DNA from: Catenulispora sp. MAP5-51
GTDB taxonomy: Bacteria; Actinomycetota; Actinomycetes; Streptomycetales; Catenulisporaceae
Assembly: GCF_041261205.1 (NCBI RefSeq)
Contig: NZ_JBGCCH010000001.1
Location: forward strand, 558,001-622,000
Length of the DNA stretch: 64,000 bases
Direction: 5' to 3'
Shown: positions 8,795 to 19,267 of the stretch, piece by piece
How positions within the stretch are numbered: position 1 is the stretch's first letter
Layout of the letters: each line of letters starts with the position of its first letter
Position numbers and translations under genes: made by a program
Notes under the pieces: generated by a model
What the model was told of the DNA's origin: nothing
What the model saw: only the letters and a program-made list of their open reading frames with translations
Databases searched by the model: none

Positions 8795-10264
8795 CGCCTG
8801 ACCGCCGCCCGCGCCCCCGGCAATAGTCGTGAACCCGAGCGCGGACCGGATCGCCTGCATGTCCTTCATGTCGAACGCCGCGTTGGCCTGGTGCGCGTCG
8901 TCCTCGAACGTGCTCTCGTCGTCGTCCCCCGCAGCGCGCGCCCACAGGTGCGCCACCTGGCCCTGCTTCGCCACGAGTGCGTCGACCATCGGCTGGACGT
9001 CGGACGGCCACGGCTGCGCCGTCAGTGCCGTCACCTCGGCCTGCGCGGCGTTCGAGATGGCGCCCGCACTCATCTGCAACGTCGACAGGTCCGCCGAGTC
9101 CGGCAGGGCGTTCAGTTCACTGACGGCCTCGGCCAGGGGGTTGACCGCGTTCAGGAAGCGCACCTGGTCGGCGTTGTAGCTCGACAGGTCACGCTGGACC
9201 GACTGCGTCATCGTGGCCGACGGGAACTGCAGGAAGCACGTCACGCGGCGCTCGCCCTGGCCCCAGGCGTCCTTGTTCGGGTAGATGAACTGCACGCGGC
9301 TGCCGCTGGGCAGCGAGGCCGGGTCCGGCAGGTATCCGTCCAGCTTCTTCACGCACTGCGAGACGCCGTCGGTGCGCAGCCCGTCCACCCCGGGGAAGGA
9401 ACTCTCGGTGGCGTCGAAGTAGGCGAACGCCTCGCTGTCGTGCGGCGTCGAGCAGGGGACGACCTTCAAAGTCCGGGTGTCGTTGTTCGAGGAGCCGAGC
9501 GCCCCGGCCGGCAGCGTGAAGCAGTCCTTCGGGTGCAGCTTGAAGACCGGGACCGCGCCCGCCTTGACCACGTTACCGTTGGCGTCCCGCTGCGCCGGGT
9601 CCGGGGTGACGATGATGGCGACCGTGATGAGCGTGGCGAAGAGCGCGATCCACAGGCTCGACAACACCATCCCGCTGACCGCCAGCCCTTTGCCCTTCTG
9701 CCCGGTCCTGCGCACCGACGACAGCGCCACCAGCCCGAGCACCAGCCCGACGATCGGCGTGACGAAGAAGAACCCGCAGATGCCCAGGACGAGCGCGGCG
9801 ATCGCCATCCCGTTGGTGCCGGGCGGGCGCTGCGGCTGGTATCCGTAGCCGTAGGGCGGGTAGCCGTACGGGGCCCCCGGAACCTGCCCATAGCCGGGGC
9901 CGGGGCCGTAGCCAGGACCGGGACCGTAGCCAGGCCCAGCTCCGGGACCGTAGCCAGGCCCAGGACCGGGACCGTAACCAGGTCCGGGGCCGGGGCCGTA
10001 ACCGGATTCGGGACCGTAGCCAGGACCGGATCCAGCTCCGGGTCCAGCTCCGTACCCGGGCCCATAACCAGGCCCGCCACCAGGCGCGTAACCCGGCCCG
10101 TACTCGGACCCGTAACCCGGCCCCGCCTGCGTCGGGTAAGGCGGCAGCCCCGCCGGCGGCGTCGGCTGCGGACCCGGCTCGACCGCCGCGAACGGCCCGT
10201 TCTCAGCGCCGGGCTCCTCCGAACGCGGACCGTCGCCCGCCTCGGGACCCATCTCCGATTCCAT
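8786..10264 (-). CDS. DUF4190 membrane protein with septum-formation-like extracellular domain
   Basis: A 492-residue predicted membrane protein. Residues ~1-150 are a Pro/Gly/Tyr-rich low-complexity segment made of degenerate GPGYGP repeats. Two transmembrane helices follow (MAIAALVLGICGFFFVTPIVG and a second at WIALFATLITVAIIV) in a DUF4190-type arrangement. The remainder is a Cys-containing domain (HPKDCFTLP, VVPCSTPHDSEAFAYF, CVKKLDGYLPD, RVTCFLQF) like the 'septum formation' domain of actinobacterial membrane proteins. The last ~110 residues are Ala-rich and helical. A role in envelope or septum biology is inferred from family only. The stop codon lies inside a 31-bp duplication. Confidence 0.75.
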   Translation of the reverse strand: MESEMGPEAGDGPRSEEPGAENGPFAAVEPGPQPTPPAGLPPYPTQAGPGYGSEYGPGYAPGGGPGYGPGYGAGPGAGSGPGYGPESGYGPGPGPGYGPGPGPGYGPGAGPGYGPGPGYGPGPGYGQVPGAPYGYPPYGYGYQPQRPPGTNGMAIAALVLGICGFFFVTPIVGLVLGLVALSSVRRTGQKGKGLAVSGMVLSSLWIALFATLITVAIIVTPDPAQRDANGNVVKAGAVPVFKLHPKDCFTLPAGALGSSNNDTRTLKVVPCSTPHDSEAFAYFDATESSFPGVDGLRTDGVSQCVKKLDGYLPDPASLPSGSRVQFIYPNKDAWGQGERRVTCFLQFPSATMTQSVQRDLSSYNADQVRFLNAVNPLAEAVSELNALPDSADLSTLQMSAGAISNAAQAEVTALTAQPWPSDVQPMVDALVAKQGQVAHLWARAAGDDDESTFEDDAHQANAAFDMKDMQAIRSALGFTTIAGGAGGGQAAA

Positions 10265-10323
10265 CCCCGGTTCCTCCCCTTGCCGTCCACCCGCGGGTCG
10301 GCTCAGGGAGCATACCTCCCAGC

Positions 10324-10974
10324 TCAGTCACGTGATCGGCGCTCCCCCAACACCGCGTCCAAGTGCGCCGCCCAAGCCCGCACCACCTCCGCGCGCCGCG
10401 CCGAGTCGTCGGTCAGCACGTCCGCGAGCCCGAGCCCGCGCGCCAGGTCGAGCGTGGCCTGGACCAGCCGGTGCCCGGTCTCGTCCTCGTCGCCGACGCC
10501 GAGGGCCTCGATCGCCATCCGGTAGGCGACGCGGCCGAACTTCTGCTCCAGCGGCACCACGCGCTCGCGCAGCGCCTCGTCGGCCGCGGCCGCCGTCCAC
10601 ACCTGCAACGCCGCCTTGAACAGCGTGCCGGTGAAGTGCTCCACCACCCGCGCGACCACCGCCTCGGTGGTCGGCGACGTCCCGGGCGCGGCGAGTTCGG
10701 CGCGCGCCGAGTCGATCCGTTCGTCGAACATGTGCTCCAGCGCGGCGGTGATCAGGTCCTCGCGCGTGGGGAAATGGTGCTGGGCCGCGCCCCGGGAGAC
10801 GCCCGCGCGCTCGGCGACCACGGCCACGGTCGTGGCGCTCCACCCCCCGTCGGCCAGGCAGTCCACGCACGCCTCCAGCAGTCGGCGGCGCGTGGCCCGG
10901 CTTCGGTCCTGCTGAGGTTCGCGCATCAGGGGTGCTCGCTGTCCGGTCGGTCGGGGAGATGGTGGGACGCTCAT
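10324..10974 (-). CDS. TetR family regulator, last gene of the acyl-CoA operon
   Basis: A 216-residue regulator with helix-turn-helix RRRLLEACVDCLADGGWSATT..VAERAGVSRGAAQHHFPTREDLI and a C-terminal ligand domain. The start at 10974 overlaps the enoyl-CoA hydratase stop as ATGA, indicating translational coupling; a second ATG at 10926 would give a 200-residue protein that begins closer to the helix-turn-helix. As part of the operon it is the natural candidate for a CoA-thioester-responsive repressor acting at the inverted repeat 19197-19228, which is an inference. Confidence 0.85.
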   Translation of the reverse strand: MSVPPSPRPTGQRAPLMREPQQDRSRATRRRLLEACVDCLADGGWSATTVAVVAERAGVSRGAAQHHFPTREDLITAALEHMFDERIDSARAELAAPGTSPTTEAVVARVVEHFTGTLFKAALQVWTAAAADEALRERVVPLEQKFGRVAYRMAIEALGVGDEDETGHRLVQATLDLARGLGLADVLTDDSARRAEVVRAWAAHLDAVLGERRSRD

Positions 10975-11762
10975 TCTGCCCAGGACGGCGGCCGGCGCTG
11001 CAAGAACGCGGTCATCCCCTCCCGGGCCTCGTCCGAGGCGAACAGCCGGGCCGAGGCCGAGGCCAGGGCGTCGGCCCGGGCGTCGAACGCGGCCAGGACC
11101 GGGGCGGTGAGCAGCTTCTTGGACTCGGCCAGCCCTTGCGGGGAGCCCTGACGCAGCAGCCCGACCAGCTCGGCGACCGCCGCCGGGACGTCCGAGGCGG
11201 CCGCCGTGATCAGCCCCAGCTCCGCGGCGTCCCCCGCGTCGAACTTCTCCCCGGTCAGGAAGAGCCGCGAGGCGGCCGCCGAGCCCAGCCGGGGCAGCAC
11301 CGTCAGGGAGATGATCGACGGCGCGACGCCCAGCCGCGCCTCGGTCAGCGCGAACGTCGCCGCCTCCCCGGCCACGGCCAGGTCGCACGCCGCGACCAGC
11401 CCCATCCCGCCGGCCCGCACATGCCCGTCGACGGCCGCGACGACAGGCTTGGGCAGCTCGACGATCGCGCGCAGCAGACCGGCCAGCGCCCGCGCCCGCC
11501 CCGCCACCGGCCCCTCGGGATCCGCCGGCCCGGAGGTGGCCTCCGACAGGTCGGCCCCGGCGCAGAAGGTGTTGCCGGTGTGGCCGAGCACGACCACGCG
11601 CACGCCCGGATCGGCCGCCGCCCGGCGCAGACCGTCGTGCAGCTGCGCCACCAGGGTCGAGGACAGCGCGTTGCGGTTGGCCGGCGAGTCGAGGGTCAGC
11701 GTCGCCACGCCGCCCTCGGCCTCGTAGCGCACCAGGACCGGGGTCTCGTTGGTCTCGCTCAT
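10971..11762 (-). CDS. Enoyl-CoA hydratase/isomerase family protein (probable methylglutaconyl-CoA-type hydratase)
   Basis: A 263-residue crotonase-fold enzyme that should hydrate an unsaturated acyl-CoA. Typical features are ATLTLDSPANRNALS, the oxyanion-hole segments GNTFCAGADL and RAGGMGLVAACDLAVA, and the catalytic-Glu region TFALTEARLGVAP. Its start overlaps the biotin-subunit stop (ATGA) and its stop overlaps the TetR start (ATGA). Next to an acyl-CoA carboxylase and an IVD-like dehydrogenase, hydration of 3-methylglutaconyl-CoA (leucine route) or isohexenylglutaconyl-CoA (terpene route) is most likely. Sequence alone does not choose between them. Confidence 0.85.
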   Translation of the reverse strand: MSETNETPVLVRYEAEGGVATLTLDSPANRNALSSTLVAQLHDGLRRAAADPGVRVVVLGHTGNTFCAGADLSEATSGPADPEGPVAGRARALAGLLRAIVELPKPVVAAVDGHVRAGGMGLVAACDLAVAGEAATFALTEARLGVAPSIISLTVLPRLGSAAASRLFLTGEKFDAGDAAELGLITAAASDVPAAVAELVGLLRQGSPQGLAESKKLLTAPVLAAFDARADALASASARLFASDEAREGMTAFLQRRPPSWAE

Positions 11763-13804
11763 GCCGCTCCACCTTCCGCAACCGTTTCAACGACCGGTTC
11801 GACGACCGCCAACACGGTCCCCACATCCACCTGGGTTCCGACCGACACCGGCAGCGCGCTCAGCACACCGGCGACCGGGGCGGACACCTGGTGCTCCATC
11901 TTCATCGCCTCCAGCCACAGGATCGGCTGGCCGGCCTCGACCGCGTCGCCGACCCCCGCCGACCCGAGCCGCACCACCGAGCCCGGCATCGGGGCCAGCA
12001 ACGAGCCGGCGGCGACCGCGTCGGCGGGGTCGGTGAACGTCGGGACCACCGTGAACGTCACCGAACCGAGTGCGGAGTCGACGACCACAGTCCGGTGATG
12101 CCGACCGATCCGGAACGTCCGTCGCAGGCCCTTGATGTCGAGCACGACCTCCGAGGGCGTCGCCGAGACCACGGCGACCCCGTCGTACCCCTCGGCGAGC
12201 AAACCGTTGCGCCCGAAGCGATAGCGCACCTCGTACTCGGACGAGCCGACGGTCAGCACCCGTCGCTGGTACTGCGAGGGCACGTTCCGCCACCCGCTCG
12301 GCAAAGCGCCCAACACCGTCGCCCCGGCCCGGTTCGCCGCGGCCACCGCCAACGCCCCGGCGAGCGCCGAGATCCGCTCGGTCTCCGGCGAGGCCAGCGG
12401 CGCGGCCAGAGCGTCCAGACCGTGGGTGGCGAAGAACGCCGTATCCGTGTCACCGGCCAGGAACGCCGGGTGTCGCAGGACATTGACCAACAGGTCGCGG
12501 TTGGTCACGACCCCGTGAATCCGGGCCCCCGCGAGCGCCGAGGCCAGCAGCCGAGCCGCCTCCTCACGCCGCGGTGCCCACGCGATCACCTTGGCCAGCA
12601 TCGGGTCGTAGTACACACCGACCACCGACCCCGACTCGACGCCGGAGTCCAACCGCAGGAACGGCTCGTCGCGCCCGGCCGGGAGCTCGAACTCGCAGCC
12701 GACGCCCGGCACTCCGAACGTGTGCAGCGTCCCCGAAGCCGGCTGCCAGTCCTTGGCCGGGTCCTCGGCGTACAGCCGGACCTCGATCGCCGAGCCGCGC
12801 GTGCCGGGTTCGCCGGACTCACCGGAGTCGCCAGACTCCGGCAACGCCTCCCCCGCGGCGATCCGCAGTTGCCAGGCAACAAGATCCAGCCCTGTGGTGA
12901 GCTCGGTGACCGGATGCTCCACCTGTAGCCGCGTGTTCATCTCCAGGAACGCGAACGACCCGTCGGGCGCCACCAGGAACTCCACGGTCCCGGCGCCGAC
13001 GTACCCGATCACCGCGGCCGCGTCCCGCGCCGCCGCGAACAGCTTCTCGCGCAGCTCCGGATGCGCCTGGACGAACGGCGAGGGCGCCTCCTCCACCACC
13101 TTCTGGTGCCGCCGCTGGATCGAGCACTCCCGCTCCCCCGCGGCCCACACCGTGCCGTGCGCGTCGGCCAGGATCTGCACCTCGATGTGCCGGCCGGTCT
13201 CGATGTACTGCTCGCAGAACACCGTCCCGTCGCCGAACGCCGAGGACGCCTCGGCCTGCGCGGCCTGCCACTTCCCCGGCAGCTCGGCCAGGGTGCGCAC
13301 GACGCGCATCCCGCGTCCGCCGCCGCCTGCCGAGGCCTTGATGAGCACCGGCAGGTCCGCCTCGGTGACGTCCTCGGCGCCGAGCTCGCGCAGCACCGGG
13401 ACCCCGGCGGCGGCCATCATCTTCTTGGCCGCGACCTTGGAGCCCATCGCGGCGATCGCCGACGGCGGCGGGCCGAGCCAGCGCAGCCCGGCGTCCACGA
13501 CCGCCTGGGCGAAGTCCTCCTTCTCCGACAGGAAGCCGTAGCCGGGATGGACCGCGTCGGCCCCGGCGGCCAGCGCCGCGGCGACGATCAGATCAGAGCG
13601 CAGATATGTCTCGGCGGAGGCGGCGCCGGGCAGCCGGACCGCGACGTCGGCCTCGCGTGTGTGCGGCGCCTCGGCGTCGGCGTCGGAGAACACCGCGACG
13701 GTGCCGTACCCGAGGCGGCGGCACGTCGCGAACACCCGCCGCGCGATCTCGCCGCGGTTCGCGACCAGGACGGAGGTCAGCGGTCCCGTCGTGAAGTCAG
13801 CCAT
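11759..13804 (-). CDS. Acyl-CoA carboxylase biotin-carboxylase/biotin-carrier (alpha) subunit
   Basis: A 681-residue subunit of a methylcrotonyl-, geranyl- or propionyl-CoA-type carboxylase. It carries the biotin carboxylase domain (VLVANRGEIARRVFATCRRLG; the ATP-grasp glycine loop KASAGGGGRGMRVV; EMNTRLQVEHPVTE) and ends in a biotinyl domain with EAMKMEHQ, where Lys ~635 takes biotin. A short acidic SGDSGESGEPG insert sits near residue 330. The start is 21 bp after the beta-subunit stop, the only non-overlapping junction in the operon; the stop overlaps the hydratase start. The length fits MccA/LiuD-type subunits. Confidence 0.9.
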   Translation of the reverse strand: MADFTTGPLTSVLVANRGEIARRVFATCRRLGYGTVAVFSDADAEAPHTREADVAVRLPGAASAETYLRSDLIVAAALAAGADAVHPGYGFLSEKEDFAQAVVDAGLRWLGPPPSAIAAMGSKVAAKKMMAAAGVPVLRELGAEDVTEADLPVLIKASAGGGGRGMRVVRTLAELPGKWQAAQAEASSAFGDGTVFCEQYIETGRHIEVQILADAHGTVWAAGERECSIQRRHQKVVEEAPSPFVQAHPELREKLFAAARDAAAVIGYVGAGTVEFLVAPDGSFAFLEMNTRLQVEHPVTELTTGLDLVAWQLRIAAGEALPESGDSGESGEPGTRGSAIEVRLYAEDPAKDWQPASGTLHTFGVPGVGCEFELPAGRDEPFLRLDSGVESGSVVGVYYDPMLAKVIAWAPRREEAARLLASALAGARIHGVVTNRDLLVNVLRHPAFLAGDTDTAFFATHGLDALAAPLASPETERISALAGALAVAAANRAGATVLGALPSGWRNVPSQYQRRVLTVGSSEYEVRYRFGRNGLLAEGYDGVAVVSATPSEVVLDIKGLRRTFRIGRHHRTVVVDSALGSVTFTVVPTFTDPADAVAAGSLLAPMPGSVVRLGSAGVGDAVEAGQPILWLEAMKMEHQVSAPVAGVLSALPVSVGTQVDVGTVLAVVEPVVETVAEGGAA

Positions 13805-13825
13805 AGCAGAGTCCTTCCAGCCCTT

Positions 13826-15420
<1,595 letters not shown>

Positions 15421-15424
<4 letters not shown>

Positions 15425-16602
15425 GAGCGGAAGCCCAGCACGCGGGCCGCCAGGCCGTTCATCACCTCGGTCGCGCCGCCGCCGATGCCCAGGATGCGGA
15501 CGTCGCGGTAGTGGCGTTCGACCTCTGATTCGCGCATGTAGCCCAGGCCTCCGAACAGTTGGAGCGCCTGCGTCGCCACCCACTCGGCGGTCTCGACCGC
15601 GGTGTTCTTGGCGAAGCAGACTTCTGCGATCAGGTCTTGCTGTGCGCTTTCCTCTGCCGCTCCCACGATGGAGCGGTCGATCAGGGCATGGGTGTAGGTG
15701 CGCGCCACATCGATCTTGCGGGCCATCTCGGTGAGCGTGTTCTGGACCAGCTGCCGGTCGATCAGCGGCTTGCCGAACGTCTCGCGGTTCCGGGTCCAGT
15801 CCACCGCCAGGTCCAGGCAGCGCTGGGCATGGGAGTAGGCCTGCGCGGCCAGGGCGACGCGCTCGGACAGGAAGTGCTCGGCCAGCTGGAAGAAGCCGCT
15901 GTTCTCGGCGCCGACCAGGTTCTCGACCGGGACCCGCGCATCCTGGAACGCCAGTTCAGCGGTGTCGGAGCACAGCCATCCCAGCTTCTCCAGCTTGCGG
16001 CTGACGGTGAAGCCCGGCGTGCCCTTCTCGACGACCAGCAACGAGATCCCGCCGGCGCCGGAGTCTCCGGTACGCACAGCGGCCACCACGTAGTCGGCGC
16101 GCACGCCGGAGGTGATGAAGGTCTTGGCACCGTTCACCACGAAGTGGTCGCCATCGCGGCGGGCCGTGGTCTGGATGCGGGCCACGTCGCTGCCACCGCC
16201 GGGTTCGGTGACGGCCAGCGCCCCGATCAGCTCCCCGGCCAGGGTCGGCTTGACCCAGCGCTCGAGCTGCGCCGAGTTGTTCGCGGCCACCAGGTGCGGC
16301 GTGGATATGCCGCAGGTGAACAAGGATGCGAACAGCCCGCCCGAGCCGCCGGCGTAGTGCATCTCCTCGTTGACGGTGATGGCGTCGATCAGATCACCGC
16401 CACCGCCCCCGGCCGCGACCGGGTGTGCGACGCCGAGCAAACCCAGCTCGCCGGCCTTCTTGGACAGCTCGCGCGGCAGCTCGCCGGCACGCTCCCAGCC
16501 CTCCAGGTTCGGCAGGACCTCCTGCTCGGTGAACCTGCGGACGGTGGCTCTCAGGGCCTTGCGTTCCTCGGTCGACCAGGCCGGAGAGGACAGGCGGTTC
16601 AC
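15421..16602 (-). CDS. Acyl-CoA dehydrogenase, isovaleryl/citronellyl-CoA type
   Basis: A 393-residue flavoprotein dehydrogenase. Recognisable parts are ALAVTEPGGGSDVARIQTTA, GAKTFITSG, WTRNRETFGKPLIDRQ and ALQLFGGLGYMRESEVERHYRDVRI. At the position where medium-chain enzymes carry the catalytic Glu (YEGT) it has GGGAT, while a Glu lies in LSERVALA (residue ~247). This arrangement matches isovaleryl-CoA-type dehydrogenases, where the base is in that helix. The GTG start at 16602 overlaps the AtuA stop (GTGA). The oxidised product would be the substrate of the carboxylase encoded by the next two genes. Confidence 0.88.
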
Positions 16603-18347
16603 TGCTCGCTTCCTTTCAGCAGGGAGACGGGGAGGTCGGCGTTGCGGGCCCGCAGCCATTCGCCCAGGCCCTTGGCCTGCGGGTCGAAGCGGGCCTGGGA
16701 GGCGACGCCGGCGCCCAGGACGCCCTCGACGACGAAGTTCACGGCCCGCAGGTTGGGGAACACGTGGCGGGTGACGGTCAGCTCGGCGGTCTCGGGCAGC
16801 AGGACCTTGAACCGCTCGACGGTGAGGTTGTGCGCGAGCCAGCGCCAGGCCTCGTCACCGCGGGCCCAGACCCCGACGTTCGCATCTCCCCCCTTGTCGC
16901 CGCTGCGCGCGCCGTAGACCAGTCCGAGCGGGGCCAGGCGGGTCTCCTCGGCAGAGATTTGTTCTGGGAGAACAGGATCCGGCTCTGTGTCTACCTCCCG
17001 GGTGAGTCCTGGGTGAAGAACCGTGACGCGCTCGCCATTGGGCAATACCGCGACGTGAGTGACCTCCGCGGCGTCGACGTAGGCGGCGGTATAGACGCCG
17101 TACGGCGAGGCCGCGCCGGGCGGGGCCGTGACGTGGAAGCCCGGGTACCCGGACAGGGCGAGCTCCACAGCGGCGCCGGTGAACGCGCGGCCGATGGTGT
17201 CGGCGTTCTGGTCCCGGACGACGCAGCGCAGCAGCGCGCTGGCGGTCTCCTCGGTATCGGCGTCGGGCTGGTCGGTGCGGACCAGGGTCCATTCCAGCGA
17301 CTCCGGCGTGCTCGTCAGCCCGGCCAGCAGCTGCTCCTTGGCCAGGTCCGCCTTGGCCTCGATCGACAGGCCGGTGAGGACGAACTCGACCTCGTTGCGG
17401 AAGCCGCCGAGCTTGTTCAGCGCCACCTTCAGCCGCGGCGGCGGAGCCTCGCCGACGACACCGCTGATTCCGACCCGGTCGGGGCCCTGCTGGGTCAGCG
17501 TCACGGTATCCAGGCGCGTGGTGACGTCAGGGTTCGCATACCGGTGCCCGGTGATCTCGTACAGCAGCTGCGCGGTGACCGTCCCGACGCTGACCGCGCC
17601 GCCGGTACCGGGGTGCTTGGCGATGACGCTGGAGCCGTCGGCATGCAGCTCGGCGATCGGGAAGCCGGGCCGGCGCAGGTCGGCGATCTCGGTGAAGAAG
17701 GCGTAGTTGCCGCCGGTGGCCTGCGCGCCGCACTCGATGACGTGCCCGGCGGCGACGGCGCCGGCCAGCCGGTCGTGGTCGGAGTGCTGCCAGCCGAAGT
17801 GCGCGACCGCCGGGCCGACGACCAGCGAGGCGTCGGTGACGCGTCCGGTGACCACGACATCGGCCCCGGCGCGCAGACACGCGGCGATGCCGAAGCCGCC
17901 GAGGTAGGCGTTGGCCGTCAGCGCCCCGGCGAATCCGAGCTCTGCGGCGCGCGGCAGCAGATCGTCGCCCTCGACGTGCGCGATCGCGGCGTCCAGGCCC
18001 AGCTTCTGCGCGACCTCGCGGAGCTTGTCGGCCAATCCCGCCGGGTTCAGCCCGCCGGCGTTCGCGACGATTTTGACGCCGCGCTCCAGCGCCAGTCCGA
18101 GGGCGTCCTCCATCTGACGCAGGAAGGTCTTGGCGTAGCCGAGCTCCGGGTGCTTCATCCGGTCCCGGCCCAGGATGAGCATGGTCAGCTCGGCGAGGTA
18201 GTCGCCGGTCAGCACATCCAGCTCGCCGCCTTCGAGCATCTCGCGCACGGCGCTGAAGCGGTCGCCGTAGAAGCCGGAGGCGTTGCCGATCCGGAGGATG
18301 TCCGGGTTCTGCGACAGGCTGTGCGTGGTGTCGTTGCCCGCGGTCAT
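16599..18347 (-). CDS. AtuA-family protein (acyclic terpene utilization family, DUF1446)
   Basis: A 582-residue protein of the AtuA family. The N-terminal two-thirds hold the conserved IRIGNASGFYGDRFSA, GGLNPAGLADKLRE, GAVAAGHVIECGAQATGGNY and KHPGTGGAVSVGTVTAQLLYEI segments. The last ~100 residues (LGLVYGARSGDKGGDANVGVWAR) form the AtuA-like C-terminal domain. Family members occur beside geranyl- or methylcrotonyl-CoA carboxylase genes, but the biochemical role is not established. It overlaps both neighbours by 4 bp (ATGA at the start, GTGA at the stop), so it is translated with the catabolic enzymes. Confidence 0.88.
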   Translation of the reverse strand: MTAGNDTTHSLSQNPDILRIGNASGFYGDRFSAVREMLEGGELDVLTGDYLAELTMLILGRDRMKHPELGYAKTFLRQMEDALGLALERGVKIVANAGGLNPAGLADKLREVAQKLGLDAAIAHVEGDDLLPRAAELGFAGALTANAYLGGFGIAACLRAGADVVVTGRVTDASLVVGPAVAHFGWQHSDHDRLAGAVAAGHVIECGAQATGGNYAFFTEIADLRRPGFPIAELHADGSSVIAKHPGTGGAVSVGTVTAQLLYEITGHRYANPDVTTRLDTVTLTQQGPDRVGISGVVGEAPPPRLKVALNKLGGFRNEVEFVLTGLSIEAKADLAKEQLLAGLTSTPESLEWTLVRTDQPDADTEETASALLRCVVRDQNADTIGRAFTGAAVELALSGYPGFHVTAPPGAASPYGVYTAAYVDAAEVTHVAVLPNGERVTVLHPGLTREVDTEPDPVLPEQISAEETRLAPLGLVYGARSGDKGGDANVGVWARGDEAWRWLAHNLTVERFKVLLPETAELTVTRHVFPNLRAVNFVVEGVLGAGVASQARFDPQAKGLGEWLRARNADLPVSLLKGSEQ

Positions 18348-19138
18348 GCGAACTGTCCTTTGCTCCGGCCGGGCCCGCTCGGCCCGGCGAACACCTGCGC
18401 GATGTCCAGCCACTGGTCAGCCTGAGCGCCCACGGCCCGCACGCCGAGGTCGTCACGGTGCCTGCGCTGGGCCACCAGCAGACAGAAGTCGAGCGCCGGC
18501 CCGCTCACGCGCTCCTGCGCCGTCTCCGGGCCCCAGGTCCACAGGCTGCCGTCGGGGGCGGTGAGCTCGATACGGAACTCGGCGTCCGGGACCGGCAGCC
18601 CGCGCTGGACGAAGGCGAAATCGCGGGTCCGGACGCCGAGGTGAGCGACGTTCCGCAGCCGTGCGGTCGGCTCCCGCTTCACGCCGAGCGCGTCGACGAC
18701 GTCCTGCCCGTGCGCCCAGGTCTCCATGAGGCGGGCGGTGGCCATGGTCGCTGCCCCCATCGGCGGCCCGAACCAGGGCAGCTTGCCGCCGGGCGGGACC
18801 TCGGCGAGCGCCGCGGCCAATTCGGCCCGATCGGCGCGCCAGGCCGCGAGCAGCTCGGCCGGCTCCAGCTGCGCGCCCCGCTCGGCTTCCTGATCGACGA
18901 ACGTGGCGCCGTCCTCTTGCAACGCCCGCGTCAGCATCGCGTTGAACCCGTCGGGGTCGCGGGCCGCCAGCGCCGCGACGCGGTCGGTCCAGGCCAGGTG
19001 CGCGATCTGGTGCGCGACAGTCCAGCCACCGGCCGGGGTCGGGGTGCGCCATGCGGCCGCGTCGAGCGGGGCGAGCACGGCGTCCAGTGCGCCGCTCTCG
19101 GCGGCCAGGTCTTCGAGCAGATCGTCGAGCACTGCCAT
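18344..19138 (-). CDS. TIGR03084-family putative metal-binding protein (DinB/MDMPI-like)
   Basis: A 264-residue protein with a four-helix DinB-like N-terminal domain. WTVAHQIAHLAWTD and MATARLMETWAHGQDVVDALG carry the His residues expected to bind metal. Such proteins resemble mycothiol-dependent maleylpyruvate isomerases and commonly sit in front of AtuA in actinobacteria. ATG 19138 was chosen because GGGAGG lies 4-9 nt upstream. It is the first gene of the seven-gene operon and its stop overlaps the AtuA start (ATGA). A thiol-transfer role is only a guess. Confidence 0.82.
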   Translation of the reverse strand: MAVLDDLLEDLAAESGALDAVLAPLDAAAWRTPTPAGGWTVAHQIAHLAWTDRVAALAARDPDGFNAMLTRALQEDGATFVDQEAERGAQLEPAELLAAWRADRAELAAALAEVPPGGKLPWFGPPMGAATMATARLMETWAHGQDVVDALGVKREPTARLRNVAHLGVRTRDFAFVQRGLPVPDAEFRIELTAPDGSLWTWGPETAQERVSGPALDFCLLVAQRRHRDDLGVRAVGAQADQWLDIAQVFAGPSGPGRSKGQFA

Positions 19139-19196
19139 CGCGCCTCCCGGTGGGCGTTCGCTGCGGGCGTCCTCGGCGAGCCTTTCAGGCGGGCGA

Positions 19197-19228
19197 GAAA
19201 AAATCAATCATGCACGCTTGATTTCTTC
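19197..19228. promoter_or_regulatory. Large inverted repeat, probable TetR operator for the acyl-CoA operon
   Basis: GAAAAAATCAA (19197-19207) and TTGATTTCTTC (19218-19228) form an inverted repeat with 11-bp arms, one mismatch and a 10-bp centre that is itself partly palindromic. It lies in the 129-bp divergent region between TIGR03084 and the serine hydrolase and is AT-rich against its surroundings. The operon encodes a TetR protein, the obvious candidate ligand. Confidence 0.7.
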
Positions 19229-19267
19229 CGCGCGCGCCTGTCGGAAGCGGCGGCTACGGTGGCCGAC

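Noticed and set aside
9850-10140. Repeat array as an intergenic element
   Set aside because: It lies inside the DUF4190 gene and encodes the Gly/Pro/Tyr-rich N-terminal segment; codon-level degeneracy supports protein repeats.
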